From assembly GCA_002354095.1 (NCBI GenBank), contig DEKX01000048.1, forward strand, positions 1 through 64,000: a DNA stretch of 64,000 bases. The letters are read 5' to 3'. The position numbers and the translations under genes are program-made. The notes under the pieces are model-generated. The model saw only the letters and a program-made list of their open reading frames with translations, was not told the origin of the DNA and made no database searches. This DNA comes from Prevotella sp. UBA2711 (lineage in GTDB: Bacteria > Bacteroidota > Bacteroidia > Bacteroidales > Bacteroidaceae). This document shows, one piece after another, positions 51,646 to 60,171 of the stretch; position 1 is the stretch's first letter; each line of letters starts with the position of its first letter.

Positions 51646-52377
51646 ATGAAGAGATTATATTATCATGTTTTGTTATTGGCGGCGATGCTGCCGCTCTCTG
51701 TGATGGCTCAGTCAGTGACCTATAATCATGATGAGTCGGTGATGAACCAGTTTACCATTGGTGAGACAGGTGCGGGCAGTTTCACACCCGACTGGTATTA
51801 CGATGTGCTGCATAAGAACTACCGCAACGGAGCCATGATGACCAATAAGCAGTTCTTCCGCAGTCAGATGAACCTCACGCTCTATCAGGAGGTTCCCCAT
51901 GCCGAAGCTCTCGATTCAGCCTTGACGGAGCGTATGCGTGTGGAAGCCAAGAACATTGTCGACCGTACACCGGGCTTGACAGACATTGCCTGGCAGGTGG
52001 AGCGGGGAAAGATAGAGTCGAAGCTCTCCGTTCTGAAGGGCAATATTGAGCGTATCACGCTGGAGGGCGGCTCGGCGTATAGCTACACCACTTGGCTGGA
52101 GCGTTACAATGCCATCAACTGTGGACTTCAGGCTGTGCGCGATGCCTACATGCCACAGGGTAAGCGCAAGGAACAGTATCTGGCCATCTACAAGGACATC
52201 CTCCTGAAGAACACAGAGGTCTGTGAGTATATCCTCTATCTCCGCAAGCTGAAGGAGGTGAAAAACAATTCCGGCTCAGCCCCTGCGCCCCATCGTGCCA
52301 ACATCACGACTATCTGCCGTTCCGCTCATGGCCGTTGGAAGGTGGCTATGGCCGCTGGCGGTGGGATAGGGGAATGA
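51646..52377 (+). CDS. Exported helical transfer protein (RW-tail family)
   Basis: The 243-residue protein has a signal peptide (HVLLLAAMLPLSVMAQ) and helical body, ending TTICRSAHGRWKVAMAAGGG. It is the third exported protein in the traI-like position. A DUF4143-type ATPase gene on the opposite strand follows at once, separating this gene from traJ. Probably part of the periplasmic transfer apparatus. Confidence 0.65.
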   Translation: MKRLYYHVLLLAAMLPLSVMAQSVTYNHDESVMNQFTIGETGAGSFTPDWYYDVLHKNYRNGAMMTNKQFFRSQMNLTLYQEVPHAEALDSALTERMRVEAKNIVDRTPGLTDIAWQVERGKIESKLSVLKGNIERITLEGGSAYSYTTWLERYNAINCGLQAVRDAYMPQGKRKEQYLAIYKDILLKNTEVCEYILYLRKLKEVKNNSGSAPAPHRANITTICRSAHGRWKVAMAAGGGIGE

Positions 52378-52380
52378 TGC

Positions 52381-53631
52381 TTAACTAAGCAGCCATTTCC
52401 ACACAGGAATGACATTGATGCCATCCTCAGTAGTCTCTTCATCGTAGGAAATAAGGAAGCACTGCCAGTCTGGGTGAGATTTGCTGTATTTGACAAGGGG
52501 AGGTATCTCGCGGTCTTTTGTCGATTGCTCTCTGATGCTGTATGATGCCTGGATGGCCAGTTTGGCATCAGGCACCAGGAAGTCTATTTCCTTATCTACA
52601 TTCAGATAGAACACGTTATCTTTGCCATACCTACGACAAAGTTCTATGGCCACCATGTTTTCGAGCAATGAAGTGTCAGGATTGGTGAGGAACAAGTTCA
52701 GCAGTCCGTTGTCTATGAAATAGTATTTCTTCTGCGTTTCCTTTTCGGTTAGTTTGCCCACTTCGTTCTCCATAGGCAGTACCAGCCAGCTGTCGGCGGT
52801 GAAATCAACATAGTCAATGGTCGTTGGCACACTGATGGGGCTGCCTGTAGAGACAATGATGTTCTTAAGTCTGTTGAACGACAAGGGCTGTTTGACGCTT
52901 TCCGCCATTTTCTTGATGAGAATGTTCATTACCCTCTCGTTCTTGATTTTGTTTCGTGCGCAGATGTCGCCTAGATATATTTTCTGATAGAGGCTTGACA
53001 GCATGGCTCGTTTGTTCTTAAAAGAAATGATCTCCGGCAGACCACCATAGTAGAAATATTCGCTCAGATGGCGCTTGACCTCACTGCGTTGGACGCTATC
53101 GTACTGCCAGTGTTCTTTCAGTTCCACATGCTGGGCTGTAAGATATTCCTTCAGCGAATAAGGATAGGCATCAAGGATGAAGAACCGTCCGCCAAGGGTA
53201 GTGGCCACATCCTTGCTGAGCATCTTGGCATTACTTCCTGTGACATAGACACGGTATTTGGCATCGGCCAGGCGACGCACGAACTTATCCCAATATGGGA
53301 TATTTTGTACCTCGTCGAGAAAAACTATTGGTTTCTTGCCGTATAGTTCCAGATGGGCTTCCAACAGACTGTTGAAGTCTTCTGTCTGAAATTCTGCCAG
53401 ACGTTCGTCCTCAAAATCTATAAAGAGAATTTCGTCCCAGCCTTTTCCTTCTGCCTGAAGTTGGCGTACACGCTGATAGAGCATGTATGACTTGCCTGCA
53501 TGACGCACTCCTACAATGACATAGTTGCCATTGGGTTCGAATTCGATGGGGCGGTTGATGATTTCCGCTTCGTCTATCTCTCTCTGTTTGTTCATCAAGC
53601 ATTGCTTGATTATGTCTTTGCTGATACTCAT
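52381..53631 (-). CDS. AAA ATPase with DUF4143 domain
   Basis: The 416-residue cytoplasmic ATPase has Walker A VIVGVRHAGKSYML (about 39), Walker B KKPIVFLDEVQNIPYW (about 100) and sensor VYVTGSNAKML. The C-terminal DUF4143 domain carries EIDFLVPDAKLAIQASYSI, a nuclease-like ExD pattern. These ATPases are widespread in Bacteroidetes accessory DNA and their function is unclear. It lies antisense inside the tra operon between the traI-position genes and traJ, with its own AT-rich promoter region (minus-strand TAATTTTG, 53684-53691). It looks like inserted cargo. Confidence 0.85.
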   Translation of the reverse strand: MSISKDIIKQCLMNKQREIDEAEIINRPIEFEPNGNYVIVGVRHAGKSYMLYQRVRQLQAEGKGWDEILFIDFEDERLAEFQTEDFNSLLEAHLELYGKKPIVFLDEVQNIPYWDKFVRRLADAKYRVYVTGSNAKMLSKDVATTLGGRFFILDAYPYSLKEYLTAQHVELKEHWQYDSVQRSEVKRHLSEYFYYGGLPEIISFKNKRAMLSSLYQKIYLGDICARNKIKNERVMNILIKKMAESVKQPLSFNRLKNIIVSTGSPISVPTTIDYVDFTADSWLVLPMENEVGKLTEKETQKKYYFIDNGLLNLFLTNPDTSLLENMVAIELCRRYGKDNVFYLNVDKEIDFLVPDAKLAIQASYSIREQSTKDREIPPLVKYSKSHPDWQCFLISYDEETTEDGINVIPVWKWLLS

Positions 53632-53808
53632 TTTTTAAACTTTAGTTTATAAGATTCCTCGCTTTTTATAAAGTTTGGTTTACAAAATTAGCTATTTTCT
53701 ATAAATTACAATTAACAAACTAAGGAAATCTGCTTTTAATTTGGTTTATTTAACGAATCAGTGACCTTTTTCGGTTGGTGGGGCGAAATTCTTGAGTTGT
53801 TAATTCAT

Positions 53809-53830
53809 GGAACAAAATTTCTTGTGGCGG
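53809..53830. repeat. Isolated iteron-like motif before traJ
   Basis: GGAACAAAAT, then TTCT, then TGTGGCGG joins the cores of both iteron types found at 39.6-40.6 kb, 13 kb away. It lies 44 bases before traJ, in the gap 53632-53873. That gap also holds three TTwGTTTAyAA-like direct repeats near 53648, 53684 and 53740. A stray Rep-binding site could tie traJ expression to Rep. Confidence 0.4.
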
Positions 53831-53873
53831 TCTGTTTCTGGATTTAGCAGTACTTTCGCAGCAAAAAAGCGAA

Positions 53874-55007
53874 ATGGGAGTTTCAAATATTATGTTGCAG
53901 GCAGGCGCGATGCCGGAGGTTGTCGATAGTATCGTCAACAATATAGGCATTGACATGTTCGACGAGGAGATAGACGATGTCATCTTCCAGACGAACGAGT
54001 TTCTGACGGATGCAACGTTTATCGGAGCAAGCGGGCCATTCTGGTGGATACTGGAGTGTTGCATGGCCCTGGGAGCGATGTTTGCCATCATCATGGCGGC
54101 GGGCATGGCGTATAAGATGATGACGAAGGGCGAGCCGTTCGACGTTTTGAAGGTGCTACGGGTACTGGCCATTGCCATTGTGATGTTCTGGTGGTATCCT
54201 CATGGAGGCAGCGGGGCATCGGTTTTGGGCGTGCTGGCCTATATTCCTAACTGTATCGGCTCCTATACACATGACCTTTATGAGATAGAGGCGGCGCAGG
54301 TACAGCAGAAATTTGATAATCTGCATGAGCCTTTGAAACAGCGTCAGGACAGCATCGATCACTATATGGCGATAGCGAAGGTGACCGTGGACGGAATGCA
54401 GAAGGCTGGAGTCTCGGACATCACGCAGTATGTGGGCTACCAGACGCTGACGGACTCGGAGAAGAAAGCCTGTAAGTTCTATCTGCAAAGTACCTATACG
54501 GGTCTGATGATAGGACTGGATAAGATAATCATGCTACTGTCGCTTGTGGTGTTCCGCATTGGCTGGTGGGGGACAATCTTCTGTCAGCAGATCTTGTTGG
54601 GCATGCTGACTATTTTCGGGCCGCTGCAATGGGCCTTTTCGTTATTGCCGAAATGGGAGGGAGCCTGGGCGAAGTGGATTACGAGGTATCTCACTGTGCA
54701 TTTCTACGGTGCAATGCTCTATTTCGTGGGATTCTATGTGCTGTTGTTATTCGACATTGTGCTGAGCATACAGTATGAGAACCTGCAGGCGATACTCGAC
54801 GGAGGATTCTCAGGGTATTTGCAGAACTCTTTCATGACGGCGGGTTATCTGTTGGTAGCTTCGTTGGTGGCCTTGAAGTGCCTGAACCTCGTGCCGGACT
54901 TGGCAGCGTGGATGATACCAGAGGGCGACACGGCTTTCTCGACAAGAAACTTCGGCGAGGGCGTGGCCAGTCAAGCAAAGACAAGTGCAATGTCAGTAAT
55001 GCGATAA
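53874..55007 (+). CDS. traJ: TraJ, VirB6-like channel protein
   Basis: The 377-residue inner-membrane protein has a soluble N-terminus and at least six helices. It contains ALGAMFAIIMAAGMAYKMMT, KGEPFDVLKVLRVLAIAIVM, and GPLQWAFSLLPKWEGAWAKW with RYLTVHFYGAMLYF, as in TraJ of CTnDOT-type systems. It corresponds to VirB6 and lines the inner-membrane part of the channel. The preceding gap may carry a new promoter because the antisense ATPase interrupts the operon. Confidence 0.88.
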   Translation: MGVSNIMLQAGAMPEVVDSIVNNIGIDMFDEEIDDVIFQTNEFLTDATFIGASGPFWWILECCMALGAMFAIIMAAGMAYKMMTKGEPFDVLKVLRVLAIAIVMFWWYPHGGSGASVLGVLAYIPNCIGSYTHDLYEIEAAQVQQKFDNLHEPLKQRQDSIDHYMAIAKVTVDGMQKAGVSDITQYVGYQTLTDSEKKACKFYLQSTYTGLMIGLDKIIMLLSLVVFRIGWWGTIFCQQILLGMLTIFGPLQWAFSLLPKWEGAWAKWITRYLTVHFYGAMLYFVGFYVLLLFDIVLSIQYENLQAILDGGFSGYLQNSFMTAGYLLVASLVALKCLNLVPDLAAWMIPEGDTAFSTRNFGEGVASQAKTSAMSVMR

Positions 55008-55022
55008 AAGTAAGTTAAAGAT

Positions 55023-55637
55023 ATGGTAATAAAGAATCTGGAGAATAAGATTAAGTTGGTGATGATAGTGAGTTGCCTGTTCATGGTGGGCTGCATCATC
55101 ATCTCGCTGGGGTCCATCTTTACCGCCAAAGGCATGGTGGACGATGCCCACAAAAAAGTGTATGTGTTGGACGGCAATGTGCCTATCCTGGTGCAGCGCA
55201 CAACGATGGATGAGACGCTCGACGTGGAAGCCAAGAGTCATGTGGAACTGTTCCACCACCTCTTCTTCACCCTCGCGCCTGATGACAAGTACATCAACTA
55301 TACGATGGAGAAGGCCATGTATCTGGTCGATGAGACAGGACTGGCTCAGTATAATGCCCTGAAGGAAAAAGGCTTTTATAACAACATCATGGGTACGAGT
55401 GCTGTATTCTCAATCTTCTGCGACAGTATCAAGTTCGACAAGCAGCAGATGACCTTCACCTATTATGGCCGTCAGCGCATCGAGCGACGTACAAACATCC
55501 TGATGAGAAAGCTAGTAACAGCTGGAGAACTGAAACGTGTGCCGAGAACTGAGAATAATCCTCACGGACTGTTGATAACAAACTGGCGAACCCTCCTGAA
55601 TCAAGATCTGGAGCAGAAACAAAAAACCATTTATTAA
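55023..55637 (+). CDS. traK: TraK, VirB8-like
   Basis: The 204-residue protein has an N-terminal membrane helix (LVMIVSCLFMVGCIIISLGS) and a periplasmic domain with HVELFHHLFFTLAPDDKYIN and VFSIFCDSIKFDKQQMTFTY, as in Bacteroidetes TraK. It is a scaffold protein linking inner-membrane and outer-membrane parts of the channel. It lies 15 bases after traJ. Confidence 0.88.
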   Translation: MVIKNLENKIKLVMIVSCLFMVGCIIISLGSIFTAKGMVDDAHKKVYVLDGNVPILVQRTTMDETLDVEAKSHVELFHHLFFTLAPDDKYINYTMEKAMYLVDETGLAQYNALKEKGFYNNIMGTSAVFSIFCDSIKFDKQQMTFTYYGRQRIERRTNILMRKLVTAGELKRVPRTENNPHGLLITNWRTLLNQDLEQKQKTIY

Positions 55638-55640
55638 GCT

Positions 55641-55979
55641 ATGGGTTGGAAGAGATTGATAGTAGGAGAGCCGATGCCGGACAAGAACGATCCGAAGTAT
55701 AAGGAGCGTTATGAGCGCGAGGTGGAAGCAGGCAAAAGGTTTGCCGACAAGTGCGGCATCAGCTGGGGAGCTAAACGGCTGCAGGAGGTCGGTCAGGAAC
55801 ATAAGATGGCATTTCTGGCTATCGTGTTCGGATTCGTGATGGTGTGCTTTATGATGAATGTGTTCTATCTGATGGATGTCATGCAACATCAGGGGCAGAT
55901 AAAGGCGACAGCCATCGAGCGTGTTGACAGTGCGATGCAGTCGAAAGGTCACCACATAGTAGTAAACAAAGTAAAGTGA
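55641..55979 (+). CDS. traL: TraL-like single-span protein
   Basis: The 112-residue protein has a charged cytoplasmic N-terminus (DKNDPKYKERYEREVEAGKR), one membrane helix (FLAIVFGFVMVCFMMNVFYL) and a short periplasmic tail. Position between TraK and TraM identifies it as TraL-like; the sequence itself is not diagnostic. Confidence 0.65.
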   Translation: MGWKRLIVGEPMPDKNDPKYKERYEREVEAGKRFADKCGISWGAKRLQEVGQEHKMAFLAIVFGFVMVCFMMNVFYLMDVMQHQGQIKATAIERVDSAMQSKGHHIVVNKVK

Positions 55980-55983
55980 AGAT

Positions 55984-57216
55984 ATGAAGAAGATTAATTT
56001 CAAACAACCGAAGTACGTCATACCAACATTGGTTTATATCGGGTCGCTGGTGATACCCTATCTATTCATGGAGGTATTCGATGTAGAGATAGAGGATAAG
56101 AAAGACGCCAACCTGCAGACGACCGAGTATCTTAATGCTCAGTTGCCATCAGCCAACGTATCTAAGGATATTGGCAGTAAGCGAAAGAACATGCGCGATG
56201 CGTTTGGTGAGATTACTGACCGCAGTGCCGTGCAGGACTTTACGGAGAATCAGGACACCGTGAATAAGAAAGAAGATTTTGAGTCGAAGTATTCTGAGGA
56301 GGAGTTGCGTCTGTTGGATGCACAGGCCCAGGAGCAGGCAAGAATCAAGAACCTTCAGGACTTAAATAACCGTATTGCACAGTCAGCCAAGAAGGGTGAG
56401 AGCATGAGTAGCGATGATTATGTGGTGCCAATGACAGACGAAGAGCGTGCCAAGGCATTGGCGATGCGTCGTCAGGGCATGATGGCAGAACTCGACCGTG
56501 ACTTAAATAATATCCGTGCGCAAGGTGCAGCAGCTATAGGTGCTGTGGCAGATGCCCAGGATAGTATTATTTCCAAGGGTGCGAAAGCGGCAAGGGATGT
56601 AGCAGATGAAGCACCCAATGCCGTGCGTGAACTCGATGATGATGCCCAGAACAATATCGTGACGAAGGTATCGAAGGATGAATCGGAGTATTTCAATACA
56701 ATGAGCGAGAATGCGCCCAACTCGAACCTAATAAGGGCTATCATCGATGAAGAGGTAAAAGCCGTAGAGGGTAGTCGTGTACGTCTACGCCTATTGGATG
56801 CCATCGACATCAATGGCACACAGTTGCCCAAAGGCAGTTATCTGTATGCTACGATGAGCGGATTCGGTCAGCAGCGTGTAAAGGGTAAGGTACAGAGTGT
56901 GCTTGTAGGTGATGAGATCCTGAAGATAGGACTGTCTATTTACGATGTAACGGATGGTCAGGAAGGTCTTTATGTTCCTGCCAGTCAGTTCCGTGAAACA
57001 GCGAAGGATATTGGTAGTACAGCTATGCAGGGTAATATGAACCTGAACCAGACCAGTGGCGGTACTTCTGTCAGTCAGTGGGCAGGTCAGGCTTTGCAGA
57101 ATGCCTATCAGAAGACCTCTAATGCCATCAGCAAGGCCATTAAGAAGAACCGTGTCCGCCTGAAGTATGGAACACAAGTGTTCTTGGTCAATTCCAAACA
57201 ACAACGCAAGCGTTAG
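55984..57216 (+). CDS. traM: TraM, VirB10-like
   Basis: The 410-residue protein has one N-terminal helix (VIPTLVYIGSLVIPYLFMEV), a long charged region (about 35-240) and a C-terminal domain. The latter contains VEGSRVRLRLLDAIDINGTQ, LPKGSYLYATMSGFGQQRVK and the terminal VRLKYGTQVFLVN typical of TraM. It spans the envelope and couples energy to channel opening, as VirB10 does. It lies four bases after traL. Confidence 0.9.
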   Translation: MKKINFKQPKYVIPTLVYIGSLVIPYLFMEVFDVEIEDKKDANLQTTEYLNAQLPSANVSKDIGSKRKNMRDAFGEITDRSAVQDFTENQDTVNKKEDFESKYSEEELRLLDAQAQEQARIKNLQDLNNRIAQSAKKGESMSSDDYVVPMTDEERAKALAMRRQGMMAELDRDLNNIRAQGAAAIGAVADAQDSIISKGAKAARDVADEAPNAVRELDDDAQNNIVTKVSKDESEYFNTMSENAPNSNLIRAIIDEEVKAVEGSRVRLRLLDAIDINGTQLPKGSYLYATMSGFGQQRVKGKVQSVLVGDEILKIGLSIYDVTDGQEGLYVPASQFRETAKDIGSTAMQGNMNLNQTSGGTSVSQWAGQALQNAYQKTSNAISKAIKKNRVRLKYGTQVFLVNSKQQRKR

Positions 57217-57272
57217 TTGTTGTGGAAATGTTAAAGATGTTTAAGAAATAAAAAATTTTGACAATATTCATC

Positions 57273-58124
57273 ATGAAAAGAATTTCGAGAACCAAATTGG
57301 GCGCGTTTTTTCTCTGCGCCGCGTCTGCTTTGAGTGCTTCAGCCCAGCAGACTTACAACGAGATGGAGCAGTTGACGGTGAATGAGAACGTCACCACAGT
57401 GATAACGGCATCAGAAACCATCCGACTGGTGGACATCAGTACCGACAAGGTGGTGGGTGACAAACCCATTGAGAATGTCATCCGAGTGAAGCCGAAGGAA
57501 GGTGGCCATGAGGATGGAGCCGTGCTGGCTATTGTGACAGTTGTGACAGAACGTTACCGTTCTCAGTATGCACTGATTTATACTACCAGACTGGAGGAAG
57601 CCGTTTCAGACAAGGAAGTACAGATGGATGAGCGTAATGCTTTCCATAACCCTGCCGTGAGTATGAGTACACAGGATATGGTACGCTATGCCCGTCGTAT
57701 CTGGAATAGTCCGGCGAAGTATCACAGTACCAGGACCAATAAGCACCATGCAACGATGCGACTGAACAATGTCTATGCAGTGGGGGAGTACTTCTTTATC
57801 GACTTCAGTGTGGAGAACAAGACTAACCTACGCTTCGACATCGATGAACTACGTTTTAAACTCTGTGACAAGAAGCAGCAGAAGGCTACGAACGTCCAGG
57901 ATCTGATGCTGGAACCAGCATTGTTACTCGATAGGAGTATGTCGTTCCAACGAGGTTATAGGAATGTGGCGGTGCTGAAGAAGATGACATTCCCTAATGA
58001 CAAGGTGCTGACCATCGAACTGAGTGAGAAACAGATTAGTGGTCGAACTATCTCGATGACGATAGACTATGAGGATATCTTGAGTGCTGATGCGTTTGAC
58101 AGTTCCCTTTTAATTGAAGATTAG
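57273..58124 (+). CDS. traN: TraN, VirB9-like (DUF4138)
   Basis: The 283-residue periplasmic protein has a signal peptide (AFFLCAASALSASAQ). The DUF4138 pattern is VNENVTTVITASETIRLVDI, VIRVKP...AVLAIVTV, YALIYT, and later YFFIDFSVENKTNLRFDIDE. It forms the outer core with TraM and TraO. The start at 57273 (MKRISRTK) gives a normal signal peptide; 57258 adds five residues. Confidence 0.9.
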   Translation: MKRISRTKLGAFFLCAASALSASAQQTYNEMEQLTVNENVTTVITASETIRLVDISTDKVVGDKPIENVIRVKPKEGGHEDGAVLAIVTVVTERYRSQYALIYTTRLEEAVSDKEVQMDERNAFHNPAVSMSTQDMVRYARRIWNSPAKYHSTRTNKHHATMRLNNVYAVGEYFFIDFSVENKTNLRFDIDELRFKLCDKKQQKATNVQDLMLEPALLLDRSMSFQRGYRNVAVLKKMTFPNDKVLTIELSEKQISGRTISMTIDYEDILSADAFDSSLLIED

Positions 58125-58126
58125 CT

Positions 58127-58630
58127 ATGAAGAAGAGAATGATGTTATGTTTGGCAGTGGCCTCGATAGGTCTTGTTGCCAATGCACAGACGAATAGCAA
58201 CCATCTGATGTTTGGGGTGGGAGCTTTGTATGAGAAAGGGCTGGATGCGACCATTGCATACGAGCATGGCAGCAAGTATCATAATGCCTGGGAATATTTC
58301 GCAACGGGCTATCTTCAGTATGGCGATGACCCCAATGCGGGGCATGTGACAAAGAAGAGCTTCTGGCATAACTATAACTCCTGGCATCTGGGCATTGTCT
58401 ATAAGCCATGTGTGAATCGTGGGCGTAACCATCATGGAAATGTCAGGATAGGTGCCAGTGGCGGCTCAGACTTGCATGACTTCGTAGGCGGTGTACATCT
58501 CGGATATGAACACACTTATGCCCTGAAGGGTGGCTGGGAACTGTTCTTTCAGGTGAAGGAAGATGTTATCATCGGGTCAGGTCTGAGTTGGAGAACGGGC
58601 GGTTCCGTTGGCTTAAAACTTCCTTTATAG
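58127..58630 (+). CDS. traO: TraO, outer-membrane-associated transfer protein
   Basis: The 167-residue protein has a signal peptide (MLCLAVASIGLVANAQ). A beta-rich body follows (GLDATIAYEHGSKYHNAWEY, NSWHLGIVYKPCV, GVHLGYEHTYAL) and it ends VGLKLPL, consistent with TraO of Bacteroidetes conjugation systems. It starts two bases after traN. Confidence 0.82.
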   Translation: MKKRMMLCLAVASIGLVANAQTNSNHLMFGVGALYEKGLDATIAYEHGSKYHNAWEYFATGYLQYGDDPNAGHVTKKSFWHNYNSWHLGIVYKPCVNRGRNHHGNVRIGASGGSDLHDFVGGVHLGYEHTYALKGGWELFFQVKEDVIIGSGLSWRTGGSVGLKLPL

Positions 58631-58678
58631 TCCTGTAAATAAAGAATTTGACTATTTAATATTTAATAAAGAAGAAAT

Positions 58679-59380
58679 ATGAAGAATTTATCTTTAATAA
58701 TATTGATGGCATTGTCGATGGTGTTGACATCGTGCGATGAACATGAGCCGATAGACCTCGACATCCATCCAGGTTACATCCTCTGTTCGGATGGTCAGAT
58801 AGTGAGTCCTTCGGTTTTTAATAGTGACGTTCATACGCCAGTGGCGGTGGTGTTTGCTGAGAAGACAGACAAGCATCAGGCATTGGCTGTGCTGCTCGAC
58901 GAGATTGCACCAGTGGCCTTTGCTGATACGTTGAGTTTTGACCAGAAAACCAGTGGCAGTGAGACAGAGTATGACGGTTATGTCAATACGGTGGCACTCC
59001 AGACAACGCATCTCGACAGAGACAGTTTGGTGGTGAAGGACAACAAGGCAGATCCACGAAACTATTACACGTCACCGTTGGGCTTGTTGGCCTTCCGTCA
59101 TCACTGGTTCTTCCAGAGTGACTATGTGCCGAGTGTCGCGGAGTTAGGATTGCTCTATAGTACACTTACGATTGTGAACCCCATCATCGAACGATGTGGT
59201 GGGACACCTGTGAATCGCAGTCCTGAGAATGCAGGTTGTTGGTACTGGACCAGTACGGAGGTGGAACAGAACAAGATGAACCAGGCATGGCTCTTCTCGA
59301 TGGCCGATGGTAGCCGACATAAGGCACCAAAGACCAACTGTTACAGAGCACGACTAATTGTAGAATATAATCCGTTATAG
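58679..59380 (+). CDS. Lipoprotein with DUF1566/C-lectin-like C-terminal domain
   Basis: The 233-residue lipoprotein (MALSMVLTSCDEHE) ends in a C-terminal block of the DUF1566 type: GCWYWTSTEVEQNKMNQAWL, FSMADGSRH and NCYRARLIVEY. Surface display is likely. It follows traO in the operon, where some systems place surface adhesins, so a role in cell contact is possible. Confidence 0.7.
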   Translation: MKNLSLIILMALSMVLTSCDEHEPIDLDIHPGYILCSDGQIVSPSVFNSDVHTPVAVVFAEKTDKHQALAVLLDEIAPVAFADTLSFDQKTSGSETEYDGYVNTVALQTTHLDRDSLVVKDNKADPRNYYTSPLGLLAFRHHWFFQSDYVPSVAELGLLYSTLTIVNPIIERCGGTPVNRSPENAGCWYWTSTEVEQNKMNQAWLFSMADGSRHKAPKTNCYRARLIVEYNPL

Positions 59381-59382
59381 AT

Positions 59383-60171
59383 ATGGGAGGTTGGAGTACA
59401 GCATTGAACATGGGCGGGCGAGTAGTACGATTCGCAGGCCATAACCCCAAGACGTTCTTGGGACTGTCGGCAGGATCTGTTGCAGGTTGGAAGTATTTCG
59501 TTAATGACGAGTCGCTTTTGGAACAGGCTACGGAGGTAGCCTTGGGTGATGATGCGTCGAAAGGCTTGAAGGAGAATGGTGTCACAGGTGGACTGAAAGG
59601 TCTCGCCTTTGGTGCCGATGGTGCCGACAAGTCGATTGGCGAGAATGTGGTGGATGGCGTGGTAGGCGAGGGGACCTACGACCATTTCACTCATGCGGCA
59701 GGCAATGCCGTTGATACGGTAGAGAACGGAATCCATGCTGCCGGACAGGGATTGCAGAATGCCTATCAGGGTGCTGGCCAGATGGTGCAGGGCTACCAGC
59801 AGCAGGCCATCATGCCACAGCAGGGTGGGGGATTGTTTTCTGCACTAAACCCGTTTAACAGCATTGGACAGTTGGCCAACAGCTTCTGGAATGGCGGTTC
59901 TGGCATGAGCTTGGCAGCCCTGATACCGGCAGCATTTCTGATGTTCGGCAACTTCGGTTGGATGGGAAAGATCGCTTCGCTGTTCCTTGGCTCATTAGCC
60001 ATGAAGAACATGCGGATGCAGCAGGCGATGATACCCCAGCAACAGATACCGTATAGCCAGGGCTATCAGGTGCAGCCTGTTGAACAGCCTGTGCAGCAGC
60101 ATTATCAGCCGCAATTGGCCCAGAATGAAAGTGAGGAGAATGAATATACTATAAGAAGAGGAAGAGGATGA
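59383..60171 (+). CDS. Gly/Gln-rich membrane protein of the tra operon
   Basis: The 262-residue protein has no signal peptide. A glycine-rich N-terminal half and a Gln-rich stretch (AGQMVQGYQQQAIMPQQ) lead to a hydrophobic segment (MSLAALIPAAFLMFGNFGWM plus GKIASLFLGSLAM). A second Gln/Pro-rich tail follows. It starts two bases after the lipoprotein and overlaps the next gene by four. Its LPAAFLMFG-type core recalls the large protein at 61305 (DNMMPIAAIFAGMFVKNPLL). Not recognised. Confidence 0.55.
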   Translation: MGGWSTALNMGGRVVRFAGHNPKTFLGLSAGSVAGWKYFVNDESLLEQATEVALGDDASKGLKENGVTGGLKGLAFGADGADKSIGENVVDGVVGEGTYDHFTHAAGNAVDTVENGIHAAGQGLQNAYQGAGQMVQGYQQQAIMPQQGGGLFSALNPFNSIGQLANSFWNGGSGMSLAALIPAAFLMFGNFGWMGKIASLFLGSLAMKNMRMQQAMIPQQQIPYSQGYQVQPVEQPVQQHYQPQLAQNESEENEYTIRRGRG

